NCBI RefSeq assembly: GCF_009870065.1
Contig: NZ_WWIA01000304.1
Span: 1-35,008 of the forward strand
Origin: Streptomyces sp. SID5785
GTDB taxonomy: Bacteria > Actinomycetota > Actinomycetes > Streptomycetales > Streptomycetaceae
Direction of reading: 5' to 3'
DNA: 35,008 nucleotides
Shown: in pieces, positions 15,311-23,187 of the stretch
Layout of the letters: every line of letters starts with the position of its first letter
How positions within the stretch are numbered: position 1 is the first letter of the stretch
The notes under the pieces: model-generated
Seen by the model: the letters and a program-made list of their open reading frames with translations, nothing else
What the model was told of the DNA's origin: nothing
The model's database searches: none
Made by a program: the position numbers and the translations under genes

Positions 15311-15846
15311 CAGATCGCTCCGCCCGAATCGCCGCCGGATTCCCCGCTCGTGGGCGCGTCCGCGCCGTCCTTGCCCGGGGCCTGCTCGCTCTTCTTGTGG
15401 GTCGGCGGCTCGTACTCGCCGCCGTAGTGCTTCGTGGTCTCGACGCTGATCGCGTGCATGCGGCGCCGGACGTCGTCGTCGATGTTCGCGTAGCCCTTGT
15501 GCGAGGCAAGGACCGCGATGCCCATGCCCTCGATCGAGTCCGAGAGCAGCTTCGAGAGGTTCTCGAGCTCGCCGATCACCGTCGCGTACGACGTGTGAAG
15601 GCCCGAGGCCTCGTGGAAACCGCCTTCGCCGCCACCGAACTTGTGCCGGTCCAGCACCTCTTCGCCGACCTTCTTCGCGTCGGCCGGCGACCCCTTCAGG
15701 TCCTTGATCAGCTGGTCCACCCGCTGCTGGAACTTCGTGAACGACTCCAGCTCCGTGACGATGTCCGCCACCGCACCCTGCGCCGCGCCGATGACGCCGC
15801 CCATCCAGGTGCCGAGGCCGCCGCCACCGTCCTTGTCGTCCGCCAT
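15310..15846 (-). CDS. Small helical protein of the mycosin/PPE-like cassette
   Basis: A 178-residue protein, first gene of the cassette. The N-terminal Gly-rich/amphipathic segment (GGGGLGTWMGGVIGAAQGAV) is followed by long amphipathic helices (FTKFQQRVDQLIKDLKGSP, VIGELENLSKLLSDSIEGMG) of about 100 residues. The tail is disordered and acidic/Gly-rich. The size and helical-hairpin character resemble WXG100-type proteins, but I see no clear WXG motif. The WMGG near residue 14 may be a relic or coincidence. Coupling by the TGATG junction suggests it forms a complex with the PPE-like product, as PE/PPE or EsxA/EsxB pairs do. That pairing is inference. Confidence 0.72.
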   Translation of the reverse strand: MADDKDGGGGLGTWMGGVIGAAQGAVADIVTELESFTKFQQRVDQLIKDLKGSPADAKKVGEEVLDRHKFGGGEGGFHEASGLHTSYATVIGELENLSKLLSDSIEGMGIAVLASHKGYANIDDDVRRRMHAISVETTKHYGGEYEPPTHKKSEQAPGKDGADAPTSGESGGDSGGAI

Positions 15847-15971
15847 CTCGTCACGCCTCCCCGTGTCCCCGTACTCCCCGTACTCCGCGTGCTCCCCGTG
15901 GTCCCTGCGGGTTCCGCGATCCCCTGTGGTCCTCGCCCGTGGTGCGGCCCGCGGGCGGGGGCAGAGTCACA

Positions 15972-16001
15972 ACTTTAGCCACGCACACTGACAGTTCACA
16001 G
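15972..16001 (-). promoter_or_regulatory. Candidate promoter of the type VII-like cassette
   Basis: On the minus strand a -35-like CTGTGA (15996-16001) and a -10 TAAAGT (15972-15977) are 18 bp apart. They lie about 120 nt upstream of the first gene. The -10 is good and the -35 weak. The rest of the 273-nt gap has nothing else recognisable. Confidence 0.35.
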
Positions 16002-16119
16002 GCGCCCCAGGGTCGGGGCAACGTCAGGAGCGTCACAGAACGCCACGGACCGTAACAGGTCGGGGGAGGGCGTGGGCGCGCCCGGGGTGTGCCGTGTGGC
16101 CGGTAAGTGACGTGCCGGG

Positions 16120-18477
16120 TCAGGGAGTCGGGGTGGGGGCCGTCGGGGGCTGGTCCGGGGCGACCGCCTGCTGGGGGCGGATCGGGAGGCGGTTGACGGG
16201 GCGGCCCGTGGCGGCGCGGACGGCGGAGGCCACCGCGGCCGGGGACGCGACGACCGGGGCCGCGCTGACCGACTTCGCGCCGAACGGGGCCACGACGTCG
16301 CGCTCCTCGACGAGTTTGACGATGCGGATGTCGGGGGCGTCGAGGGAGGTCGGCAGGGCGTAGCCGGTGAGGTCGGGGCGGCGGACGAGGCCCTTGGGGG
16401 TGCGCAGGTTCTCGGTGAGGGCCGCGCCGACGCCCTGGGTGACGCCCGCCTCGATGCGGGCCGCCAGCTGGCCGGGGTTGAGGACGCGGCCGACGTCCTG
16501 GGCCACGGCGAGTTCGACGACGCGGATCGAGCCGAGTTCGATGTCGACGTCGACGACGGCGCGGATCGCGCAGAAGGCGAGCCCCACGAAGGCGTCGCCC
16601 TGGCCGTCCCCGTCGAGCGGCTCGGTGGGGTGCGGGCGGCACTGCGCGGTGGCCCAGAGCTCCTTGCCGTCCATGGCCTCCTCGACCGTGGTCGACAGGA
16701 CGCCGTCGTACGACGTGATCTTGCCGTCGGCGATCTGGAGGAGCTCGGTGGACATGCCGAACTTGTGGGCCAGCGGCTGGAGGAGCTGGGTGCGGACCAT
16801 CTTCGCGGCCCGCTCGACCGCACCGCCCGAGACCCAGGTGTGGCGGCCGCGGCAGCCGGGGCCGGCCGGGGGCTGGTCCGTGTCGACGGGGGCCACGTGG
16901 ACCTCGTCGATGCCGAGCGTCTCCTGGACGATCTGGCGGGCCAGCGTCGTGAAGCCCTGGCCGGTCTCGACGGCCGCGCACAGGACGGTCGCGACGCCGC
17001 CGTGCACCTTGACGGTGGCGGTGGAGACCTCGTCGGCGCCCTCCGCGCCGAGCATGTGGACCATGCCGACGCCGTAGCCGACGCCGCGCCGCACCGCGCC
17101 GGGTTCGCCCGCGCCCTCGGGGCCGCCGGGCAGCAGCCAGTCCTCCTCGGGGGTGTCCATGGGAAGTTCGGGGAGCGGGAAGTCCCGTACGGAACTGAGG
17201 AGTTCGGCGACGGGCGCCGGGCAGGTGACGGTCTGGCCGGTGGGCAGGACGTCGCCGGTCGCGAGGACGTTGCGCAGGCGCAGCTCGGCCGGGTCGAGGT
17301 TCAGCTTCTTGGCGAGCTTGTCCATCTGGGCCTCGTACGCGGCGCAGACCTGGAGCGCGCCCTCTCCGCGTACGTGGCCGGAGGGCGGGTTGTTCGTGCG
17401 CACGGCCCAGCCCTCGATGGAGGCGTTCGGGACGACGTACGGGCCGCACGCGAAGGAGACCGCCGCCGCGAGGGCGTCCGACGAGGTGTCCGCGTAGGCG
17501 CCCGCGTCGAGCAGGACCTGGGCCTCGACCTTCACCAGCCGGCCTTCGGCGTCGGCGTGGTGGCGGTAGCGGAGCAGCGTCGGGTGGCGGTGCGGGTGGC
17601 CGAGGAACGACTCCTCGCGTGTGGCGGTCAGCTTGACCGGGCAGCCGGTGCGCAGCGCGAGCAGCCCGAGCGGGAGGTGGAAGCTCGGGTCCTCGCGGTC
17701 GGCGGTGGCGCCCGCGACGCCGGTGACGACGACCTTCACGCGCTCGGGGTCGAGGCCGTAGCGGGCGGCGGCCAGGTCGCGGTCGCCGTGCGGGTCGGTC
17801 GAGGCGATGTAGAGCTCGACGCCGCCGTCGGGGCGCGGGACGGCGAGGCCGGCCTCGGCTCCGATGGGGGCGGGGTCCTGCCGGCCGATGCGGTAGAGGC
17901 CCTCGACGACGGTCTCGCCGGCCGCCTCCTGGTCACCGTGGCGGAGCGGGATGTGCCGGATCAGGTTGCCGTCGGGGTGCAGGGGCTCGGCGGCGAAGGC
18001 CTGTTCGGGGTCGGTGACCGGGTCGAGGATCTCGTACTCGACGATGATCGCGGCGGCGGCCATCCGGGCGGTGTCGGGGTGCTCGGCGGCGACGGCGGCG
18101 AGCGGCTCGCCGTGGTGGCGCACGACGTCGGAGGCGAACACGGGGCGGTCGGCGGCGCGGTGTCCGGGCACGGAGCCGCCGGGGACGTCCTCGTGGGTGA
18201 CGACCGCGCGGACGCCGGGCATCTCCCGCGCGTGGGTGGTGTCGATGGACACCACGCGCGCGTGGGCGTGCGGGGAGCGCAGGACGGAGGCCCACAGGAG
18301 TCCCTCCGCCCACAGGTCGGACGCGTACGGGAACGTGCCTTCGGCCTTGGGGCCCGCCTCGACGGAGGGCAGGTCCGCGCCGATGCCGTGCGGCAGCGCC
18401 TCGGTGTCGGGCGGGCCGGGGTCCGGGGTGCCTCCGGTGAGCAGGGTGGTGCTCGTGTCGGTCGCGTCGTGGGTCAT
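16120..18477 (-). CDS. Xanthine dehydrogenase-family molybdopterin-binding subunit with degenerate active site
   Basis: A 785-residue large subunit of the xanthine oxidase/CO dehydrogenase family, last gene of a FAD/Fe-S/Mo operon. The N-domain (KAEGTFPYASDLWAEGLLWASVLRSPHAHARV) and overall length are normal. Several cofactor motifs deviate from the family. The stretch aligned with GGGFGGK reads AGATADR (residues 255-261). RGFG[AV]PQ reads RGEGALQ (370-376). Near the C-terminus GAKGxGE reads GAKSVSA (733-739), putting Ala739 where the catalytic Glu normally sits. The changes are clean substitutions in an otherwise intact, normally biased frame, so the gene is not simply decaying. It may bind another cofactor or substrate, or act without hydroxylase chemistry. 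Its ATG overlaps the Fe-S gene stop (ATGA). Confidence 0.9.
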   Translation of the reverse strand: MTHDATDTSTTLLTGGTPDPGPPDTEALPHGIGADLPSVEAGPKAEGTFPYASDLWAEGLLWASVLRSPHAHARVVSIDTTHAREMPGVRAVVTHEDVPGGSVPGHRAADRPVFASDVVRHHGEPLAAVAAEHPDTARMAAAAIIVEYEILDPVTDPEQAFAAEPLHPDGNLIRHIPLRHGDQEAAGETVVEGLYRIGRQDPAPIGAEAGLAVPRPDGGVELYIASTDPHGDRDLAAARYGLDPERVKVVVTGVAGATADREDPSFHLPLGLLALRTGCPVKLTATREESFLGHPHRHPTLLRYRHHADAEGRLVKVEAQVLLDAGAYADTSSDALAAAVSFACGPYVVPNASIEGWAVRTNNPPSGHVRGEGALQVCAAYEAQMDKLAKKLNLDPAELRLRNVLATGDVLPTGQTVTCPAPVAELLSSVRDFPLPELPMDTPEEDWLLPGGPEGAGEPGAVRRGVGYGVGMVHMLGAEGADEVSTATVKVHGGVATVLCAAVETGQGFTTLARQIVQETLGIDEVHVAPVDTDQPPAGPGCRGRHTWVSGGAVERAAKMVRTQLLQPLAHKFGMSTELLQIADGKITSYDGVLSTTVEEAMDGKELWATAQCRPHPTEPLDGDGQGDAFVGLAFCAIRAVVDVDIELGSIRVVELAVAQDVGRVLNPGQLAARIEAGVTQGVGAALTENLRTPKGLVRRPDLTGYALPTSLDAPDIRIVKLVEERDVVAPFGAKSVSAAPVVASPAAVASAVRAATGRPVNRLPIRPQQAVAPDQPPTAPTPTP

Positions 18478-20111
18478 GCCTGCCCTCCGTTCCGGAAGTC
18501 GCCCGGGGCGTCGTGCCCGTCGTACTCGTCGTGCCCGTCGTACTCGTCGAAGCGGTCCCGGCCGCCGTGCCCGTCGTGCCCGGCGTAACCGTTGCGGCCG
18601 CTTCCGGTGTCGAAGCCGTCGTGACCGTCCTGGTCGCCGCCCGGGTGGTTGCCGTCCCGCGCGTCGGGGATCGCGCCCGCGACGCCCTCACCGGCGACGG
18701 GGCCGCCCTGGTGCGGGATGCGGGCCTCGGCGGGGGCCGGGTGGGCGGCCTCGTCGGCGGTCGCCGCGGCGGAGGCCGTGCGCTCGGCGGTCACCTGGCG
18801 GACGGCGTCGAGGACACCGCGGTAGCCGGAGCAGCGGCACAGGTTGCCGCACAGGGCCTGCCGGGTCTCGAGGTCGCTGGGGGCCGGGTTGCCCTCGAGG
18901 AGGTCGTGGACGGTCATCGCCATCCCGGGCACGCAGAACCCGCACTGGACGGCGCCGCACGCCGTGAGCGCGCGCTGGACGTCCGAGGGCTGCCCGTCGG
19001 CGGCCAGGCCCTCGACGGTGCGGACGTCGCTGCCCGCCGTGGTCGCGGCCGGTACGAGGCAGGAGGCGACGAGGCGGCCGTCCACCTGGACGTTGCACGC
19101 GCCGCACTCGCCCTGGGAGCAGCCGTCCTTGGCGCCCGCGAGGCCGAGGCGCTCGCGCAGGACGTACAGGAGCGACTCGCCGATCCAGGCGTCGGTGACG
19201 GGGCGGTCCGCGCCGTTGACCCGCAGGACGTAGCTGGCCAGGGGGTGGTCGTCGTGGAGGGGGGCGGCTGCCGCGGGCTCGGCGGCGGGGGCCGCGTCCG
19301 CGTCGGGCGTGACCGTGTCGGCGGCTTCCGCGGCGGGGTCGACGGCCGTGTCGGCGCCTTCTGCGGCGGGGTCGACGGCCGTGTCGACGGCCGTGTCGAC
19401 GGCGCCCTCCGCTGCGGCGTTCGGCGCGGGCTCCTGCGCGGCGGCGGGCCCGGGGTCGTCGGTACCGGTGTCCGCGACGCCGTCGGCCCGGGGTCCGTGG
19501 GGTGCGGCGGGCGTCTCGTCGGCCGCCGCAGCCTCCTCGTACGCCTCGCCCGGCGCCTCGGCCGCGACGGGCTCGGGGTCGGGCAGCGGCCCGGGCTCCG
19601 GCTGGGCCCACGCCTCGTTCGCCCAGGGCGCGGCCGCGCCCCCGGGGAGCGTCGCGGGCGGCGGCGTCGCCGTCCGGTCGGACCACGGCCGGCCCACCGC
19701 GGAGCTCGTGAACTCACCGGAGTCGTCGGCGAGTTCGGCCTCGGCCACCGGGATCGACCACTGGCCGGTGCGGTACTCGGGCCCCTCGTCGTGCGCAGCC
19801 GGACCGGGCACGGGCTCGGGCTCGGCGGGCTGCGGGGCCGGTGCGGTCCCGGTCAGGTCCGGCGGCAGCACCCACACCCCGGTCGCGCCGGGGTCGGTCG
19901 CGGTGGCCCCCACGGCGGGGCTCACCGTTATCTGCGGCGGCACGTAGTTGTGCCCGGGCGCGGCCAGCGGCGCGGTGTCCGGGAAGCCCTCGGGCGGCAG
20001 CTGGACGAAGGCGGTCGCGTCGGCGTCGTACTCGCCCTGGGGCAGCGGCTCCCAGCCGTCCCCGTCGTGGGCGCCGGAGCCGGCACCGGAACCGTGGTAC
20101 TCGTTCGTCAC
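18474..20111 (-). CDS. 2Fe-2S subunit of the xanthine dehydrogenase-like complex, with long extensions
   Basis: A 545-residue electron-transfer subunit; the family is usually about 160-200 residues. The core at about 289-445 holds all eight cluster cysteines. The plant-ferredoxin-type cluster is CSQGECGAC with a fourth Cys at ASC. The second cluster uses QCGFC and LCRCSGY. The ~288-residue N-terminal extension is Pro/Ala/Glu-rich and contains repeats such as VDTAVDTAVDPAAEGADTA. The C-terminal ~100 residues are Gly/Asp/His/Tyr-rich (RFDEYDGHDEYDGHD) and look able to bind metal. The GTG at 20111 is supported by ggaggg 7 nt upstream and by a GTGA overlap with the FAD gene. It passes electrons between the Mo and FAD subunits in known relatives. 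Confidence 0.9.
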   Translation of the reverse strand: MTNEYHGSGAGSGAHDGDGWEPLPQGEYDADATAFVQLPPEGFPDTAPLAAPGHNYVPPQITVSPAVGATATDPGATGVWVLPPDLTGTAPAPQPAEPEPVPGPAAHDEGPEYRTGQWSIPVAEAELADDSGEFTSSAVGRPWSDRTATPPPATLPGGAAAPWANEAWAQPEPGPLPDPEPVAAEAPGEAYEEAAAADETPAAPHGPRADGVADTGTDDPGPAAAQEPAPNAAAEGAVDTAVDTAVDPAAEGADTAVDPAAEAADTVTPDADAAPAAEPAAAAPLHDDHPLASYVLRVNGADRPVTDAWIGESLLYVLRERLGLAGAKDGCSQGECGACNVQVDGRLVASCLVPAATTAGSDVRTVEGLAADGQPSDVQRALTACGAVQCGFCVPGMAMTVHDLLEGNPAPSDLETRQALCGNLCRCSGYRGVLDAVRQVTAERTASAAATADEAAHPAPAEARIPHQGGPVAGEGVAGAIPDARDGNHPGGDQDGHDGFDTGSGRNGYAGHDGHGGRDRFDEYDGHDEYDGHDAPGDFRNGGQA

Positions 20112-21004
20112 GACAGTGCCCTCCCGAGCGCACGACGGGCCAGCACCGCGACGGTGCGCCGCAGGTGCAGTACGGCGGGCGGCAGCGACTGCTGCGTGCC
20201 GTCCGCGGCGGGGTCCGGGTCCGGGATGCAGGCCGCGGCCACGTACTCGCCGAAGGCCTGCACGGCCTCGGGCACGAGCGCGCCGCGCTCCCCGTCCCAG
20301 TCGATGAGCGAGGCCACCCACTGCTCGGCCTCCAGGGGCCGCAGCGGCATGGGCGCGATGGCGCCGACCGCGCAGCGCACGCCGCGCCGGGCCGGGTCGA
20401 GGACGAGGGCCACGGAGGCGGTGGCGCGGGCGGGTCCGGTGCGGCCGGTGGCCTTGAGGAAGACCTGCGGCGCGTGCAGCAGCGGCACGCGGACGAAGCC
20501 GATGAGTTCGCCGGGCCGGAGCATCTCCATCCCGGCGAGCAGGTGCGAGACGGGGACCTCGCGCCGGGCGCCGCCGGGGCCCGCGATGATCAGCGTGGCC
20601 TCGAGGGCGGCGAGGACGGGCAGCGAGTCGTTGGTCGGGGCGGCGGAGGCGATGTTGCCGCCGAGGGTGCCCGCGTTGCGGATCTGGGGCGGGCCCGCGG
20701 CGCGGGACGCGGCGGCGAGGGCGGGGATGAGGGCGGCGAAGTCGGGGCGGCCCATGCGGGCGTGGGTGAGTCCGGCGCCGAGGAGCGCGTGCCCGTCCTG
20801 GTACTGCCAGCCGCGGATCTCGCTGATCCGGCCGAGTCCGACGAGGGCCGCGGGGCGCAGTTGACCCGCGTTGACCTGCGCCATGAGGTCGGTGCCGCCG
20901 GCGACGGGCACGGCGGCGGGCAGGGCGGCGAGCGCCGCGACCGCCTCGTCGAGCGAACCCGGAAGTACCGCGGCCTGTGTCGCCTGCGGTGCGTGCGTGG
21001 TCAA
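20108..21004 (-). CDS. FAD-binding subunit of the xanthine dehydrogenase-like complex
   Basis: A 298-residue CoxM/XdhB-type flavoprotein subunit that delivers electrons from the Fe-S clusters to the final acceptor. FAD pyrophosphate-binding motifs are VAGGTDLMAQVNAG near residue 36 and IRNAGTLGGNIASAAPTND near residue 100. The C-terminal CO dehydrogenase flavoprotein domain follows (TGRTGPARATASVALVLD). I use the TTG at 21004 (LTTHAPQ): ggaagggg lies 8 nt upstream and homology starts just after it. The upstream frame is open but lacks family sequence. It is the first gene of the operon, and its stop overlaps the Fe-S gene start by 4 nt. Confidence 0.9.
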   Translation of the reverse strand: MTTHAPQATQAAVLPGSLDEAVAALAALPAAVPVAGGTDLMAQVNAGQLRPAALVGLGRISEIRGWQYQDGHALLGAGLTHARMGRPDFAALIPALAAASRAAGPPQIRNAGTLGGNIASAAPTNDSLPVLAALEATLIIAGPGGARREVPVSHLLAGMEMLRPGELIGFVRVPLLHAPQVFLKATGRTGPARATASVALVLDPARRGVRCAVGAIAPMPLRPLEAEQWVASLIDWDGERGALVPEAVQAFGEYVAAACIPDPDPAADGTQQSLPPAVLHLRRTVAVLARRALGRALS

Positions 21005-21566
21005 ACCGGCTGCCCCTTCCCGATGTCCGGCCGCTTGCCTCTGCGGCGGTGCCGGCCCCGCGTGGTCCGCGCGTTGCCGCCGTGCCCGCCGTGACGCCTG
21101 TTCCGCCGTACGGTACGTCCTGACAGGCCGGACGTGGCAACTCTGGCACATCTTCCCCGACACCCGGAGAGGGGGTCCGGTAGGAGGCTTTCGCCCCTTC
21201 CACCTGGGAGATGACCGGTTTGTCAAGGCAACGCCGCTCAGCGCGTCTTGCCACTCTTCGCCGGCGTATGGGACGGGTTACGCACTGCGGCGGCCGCCGA
21301 GCCCGGCTCCACAGCCCGCACACCGGGGCCGCACAGCAGCCGCACCGGAACCGCATGCGAAGCGCATATGCAGTCCGCATAAAGAACGCGTAAGGGGCGT
21401 TCGTGCGCCCTCGGCGCGCATATCCGGACCGGCACGCTCCCCCGCACCGCCGCCGTGAGCCCCGGGTGCGCCCGCCGGCCGGCCGACGGCGCACCCCGCG
21501 GCCGGCCCCCGCGCCACCAGCCGTCCGGCGTCCGGTGGTGCGGGACACGCCGTCGCACCCCGCGGC
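21005..21566. other. 562-nt intergenic region upstream of the xanthine dehydrogenase-like operon
   Basis: It should contain the operon promoter and the 3' end of the hexosaminidase transcript. A perfect minus-strand TTGACA is at 21221-21226 but has no good -10 at the right distance. Repeated GCAT motifs occur at 21353, 21364, 21377 and 21418, including an inverted ATGCG-AAG-CGCAT at 21355-21367. A GC-rich hairpin is at 21464-21496. I see no convincing gene in it. Confidence 0.45.
21464..21496 (-). terminator. Hairpin downstream of hexosaminidase operon
   Basis: GGGTGCGCC (21464-21472) pairs with GGCGCACCC (21488-21496) around a 15-nt loop that is itself rich in CCGG palindromes. It lies 70 nt past the hexosaminidase stop. 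There is no T-tract. Confidence 0.4.
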
Positions 21567-23183
21567 TCACACGATCGGGGGTGCCCCTTCGATCGGGCGT
21601 CCGAGTACCCCGGGGCGCTGCTGCCACGGAGCGGGGCCGCCCGGTGGCCGGTACTCGACCCCGAGCGCGTCGAGGCGCCGGTAGTGCGTGCTCATGCGGC
21701 GCTCGAATCCGGCGAAGTCGCGCTCGGCGGGAGGCGGGAGCGCGCTCCACGCCACTTCGCTGAAGGCGCTCAGCCGCGGGAAGACCTGGTAGTCGACGCG
21801 GCGGGCGTCCTCCATGACCTCGGTCCACGCGTTGGCCTGGGTGCCCAGCACGTGCCGCGCCTCCGCCTCGGTGAGCTCGGGCGGAACGGGCTCGAAGCGG
21901 TAGACGTCCTCCAGGGTGCGGACGTAGCCGATGGGCACGGGCTCGTCGGCGCCGGACGCCTGCCGGTGGTCCAGGTAGACCTGCTGCTCGGGGCACATGA
22001 CGACGTCGTGTCCGGCGCGCGCGGCGGTGATGCCGCCCCGGTAGCCGCGCCAGGAGGAGACGGCGGCGCCCGGGGCGAGGCCGCCCTCGAGGATCTCGTC
22101 CCAGCCGATGAGCCGGCGCCCGCGCGCGGTGAGCCAGCCGTCGAAGTGCCGGATGAACCAGGACTGGAGCTCGTCCTCGTCCTCCAGGCCGAGCTCGGCG
22201 ATGCGGGCCTGCGCGGCGGGCGAGGCGCGCCACTGGTCCTTGGGGCACTCGTCGCCGCCGACGTGCACGAACGCGGACGGGAAGAGGTCGAGGATCTCCT
22301 CGAGGACGCCCTCGTAGAAGCGCAGGACGGCGTCGGTGGGGGCGAGCACGTTCGGGTTGACGCCCCAGGTGTCCCAGACGGCCAGGCCGGTGGTGTCGAC
22401 GACGTCCGTGTTGCCGAGTTCGGGGTACGCGGCGATGGCGGCCTGCGAGTGGCCGGGTACGTCGATCTCGGGGACGACGGTGATGTGCCGGTCGCGCGCG
22501 TAGGCGACGATCTCGCGGATGTCGTCCTGGGTGTAGAAGCCGCCGTGCGGACGGTCGTCCCACAACGGCGAGGCGCGGTGGCCGGCCTTGGTCCGCGACC
22601 GCCAGGAGCCCTTTTCGGTCAGCTTCGGGTGGCGCTTGATCTCGATGCGCCAGCCCTGGTCGTCGGAGAGGTGGAAGTGGAAGACGTTGAGCTTGTGCGC
22701 GGCCATCAGATCGAGCTGGCGCAGCACGCCGTCCTTGGGCATGAAGTGCCGGGCGACGTCGAGCATCATGCCGCGCCAGCCGAAGCGCGGGGCGTCCTCG
22801 ACGGTGACGTGGGGCAGCGTCCACGCGCGCGTGGCGTCCAGCGGCGCTCTGCGGAACGCGTCGGGGCCGAGGAGCTGACGCAGCGTCTGGGCGCCCCAGA
22901 ACACTCCGGCGGGGCCGCCGCCCTCGATGCGGACGCCGTCGGGGCCGACGGTCAGCCGGTAGGCCTCGGGGGCGAGGGAGCCCGCGTCGACGGCGAGCCG
23001 GACGGGGCCGGTGTCGCCCGCGCGGGCGGGCGCGAGGGCGAGTCCGGTGGCCGGGCCGACGACGGCCCGCAGCCAGCGGGCGGTGTCCTCGGTGCCCTCC
23101 CCCGCGTCGATGCCGGTGCCGGCCCCGAGCGTGTACTGCCCCTCGCCGCGCACCACGTGACGGGGCGCCGGAACGATGTCCAT
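21567..23183 (-). CDS. Beta-N-acetylhexosaminidase, GH20
   Basis: A 538-residue glycosidase that removes terminal N-acetylglucosamine/galactosamine by substrate-assisted catalysis. A small alpha/beta domain (1-130) precedes the TIM barrel. FGWRGMMLDVARHFM (about 134-148), NVFHFHLSDDQGWRIEI and VVPEIDVPGHSQA are GH20 hallmarks. The catalytic Asp311-Glu312 pair lies in HVGGDECPK. There is no signal peptide, so the enzyme is cytoplasmic. It starts 4 nt after the second permease gene, so it is the last gene of the sugar-import operon. The likely role is cleaving imported chito-oligosaccharide or another HexNAc glycan. Confidence 0.93.
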   Translation of the reverse strand: MDIVPAPRHVVRGEGQYTLGAGTGIDAGEGTEDTARWLRAVVGPATGLALAPARAGDTGPVRLAVDAGSLAPEAYRLTVGPDGVRIEGGGPAGVFWGAQTLRQLLGPDAFRRAPLDATRAWTLPHVTVEDAPRFGWRGMMLDVARHFMPKDGVLRQLDLMAAHKLNVFHFHLSDDQGWRIEIKRHPKLTEKGSWRSRTKAGHRASPLWDDRPHGGFYTQDDIREIVAYARDRHITVVPEIDVPGHSQAAIAAYPELGNTDVVDTTGLAVWDTWGVNPNVLAPTDAVLRFYEGVLEEILDLFPSAFVHVGGDECPKDQWRASPAAQARIAELGLEDEDELQSWFIRHFDGWLTARGRRLIGWDEILEGGLAPGAAVSSWRGYRGGITAARAGHDVVMCPEQQVYLDHRQASGADEPVPIGYVRTLEDVYRFEPVPPELTEAEARHVLGTQANAWTEVMEDARRVDYQVFPRLSAFSEVAWSALPPPAERDFAGFERRMSTHYRRLDALGVEYRPPGGPAPWQQRPGVLGRPIEGAPPIV

Positions 23184-23187
23184 GGAA

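Noticed and set aside
13310-15427. 705-codon plus-strand frame across the mycosin and PPE-like genes
   Set aside because: Arg/Ala/Gly-rich shadow of the minus-strand genes, without motifs or a ribosome-binding site.
15847-15905. Repeated tccccgtactccccgtact run upstream of the type VII-like cassette
   Set aside because: Short, irregular and G/C-skewed. It looks like simple-sequence drift in the leader rather than a defined element.
21221-21226. Perfect TTGACA on the minus strand upstream of the FAD subunit gene
   Set aside because: At 17-18 bp spacing the following hexamers (GTGGAA/TGGAAG) do not resemble a -10 element, so I do not call a promoter.
18474-21548. One 1024-codon frame joining the region upstream of the xanthine dehydrogenase-like operon to the Fe-S subunit
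   Set aside because: The part above 20111 is antisense-like low-complexity sequence overlapping the FAD gene in another frame. The GTG at 20111 has a good ribosome-binding site and the GTGA overlap.
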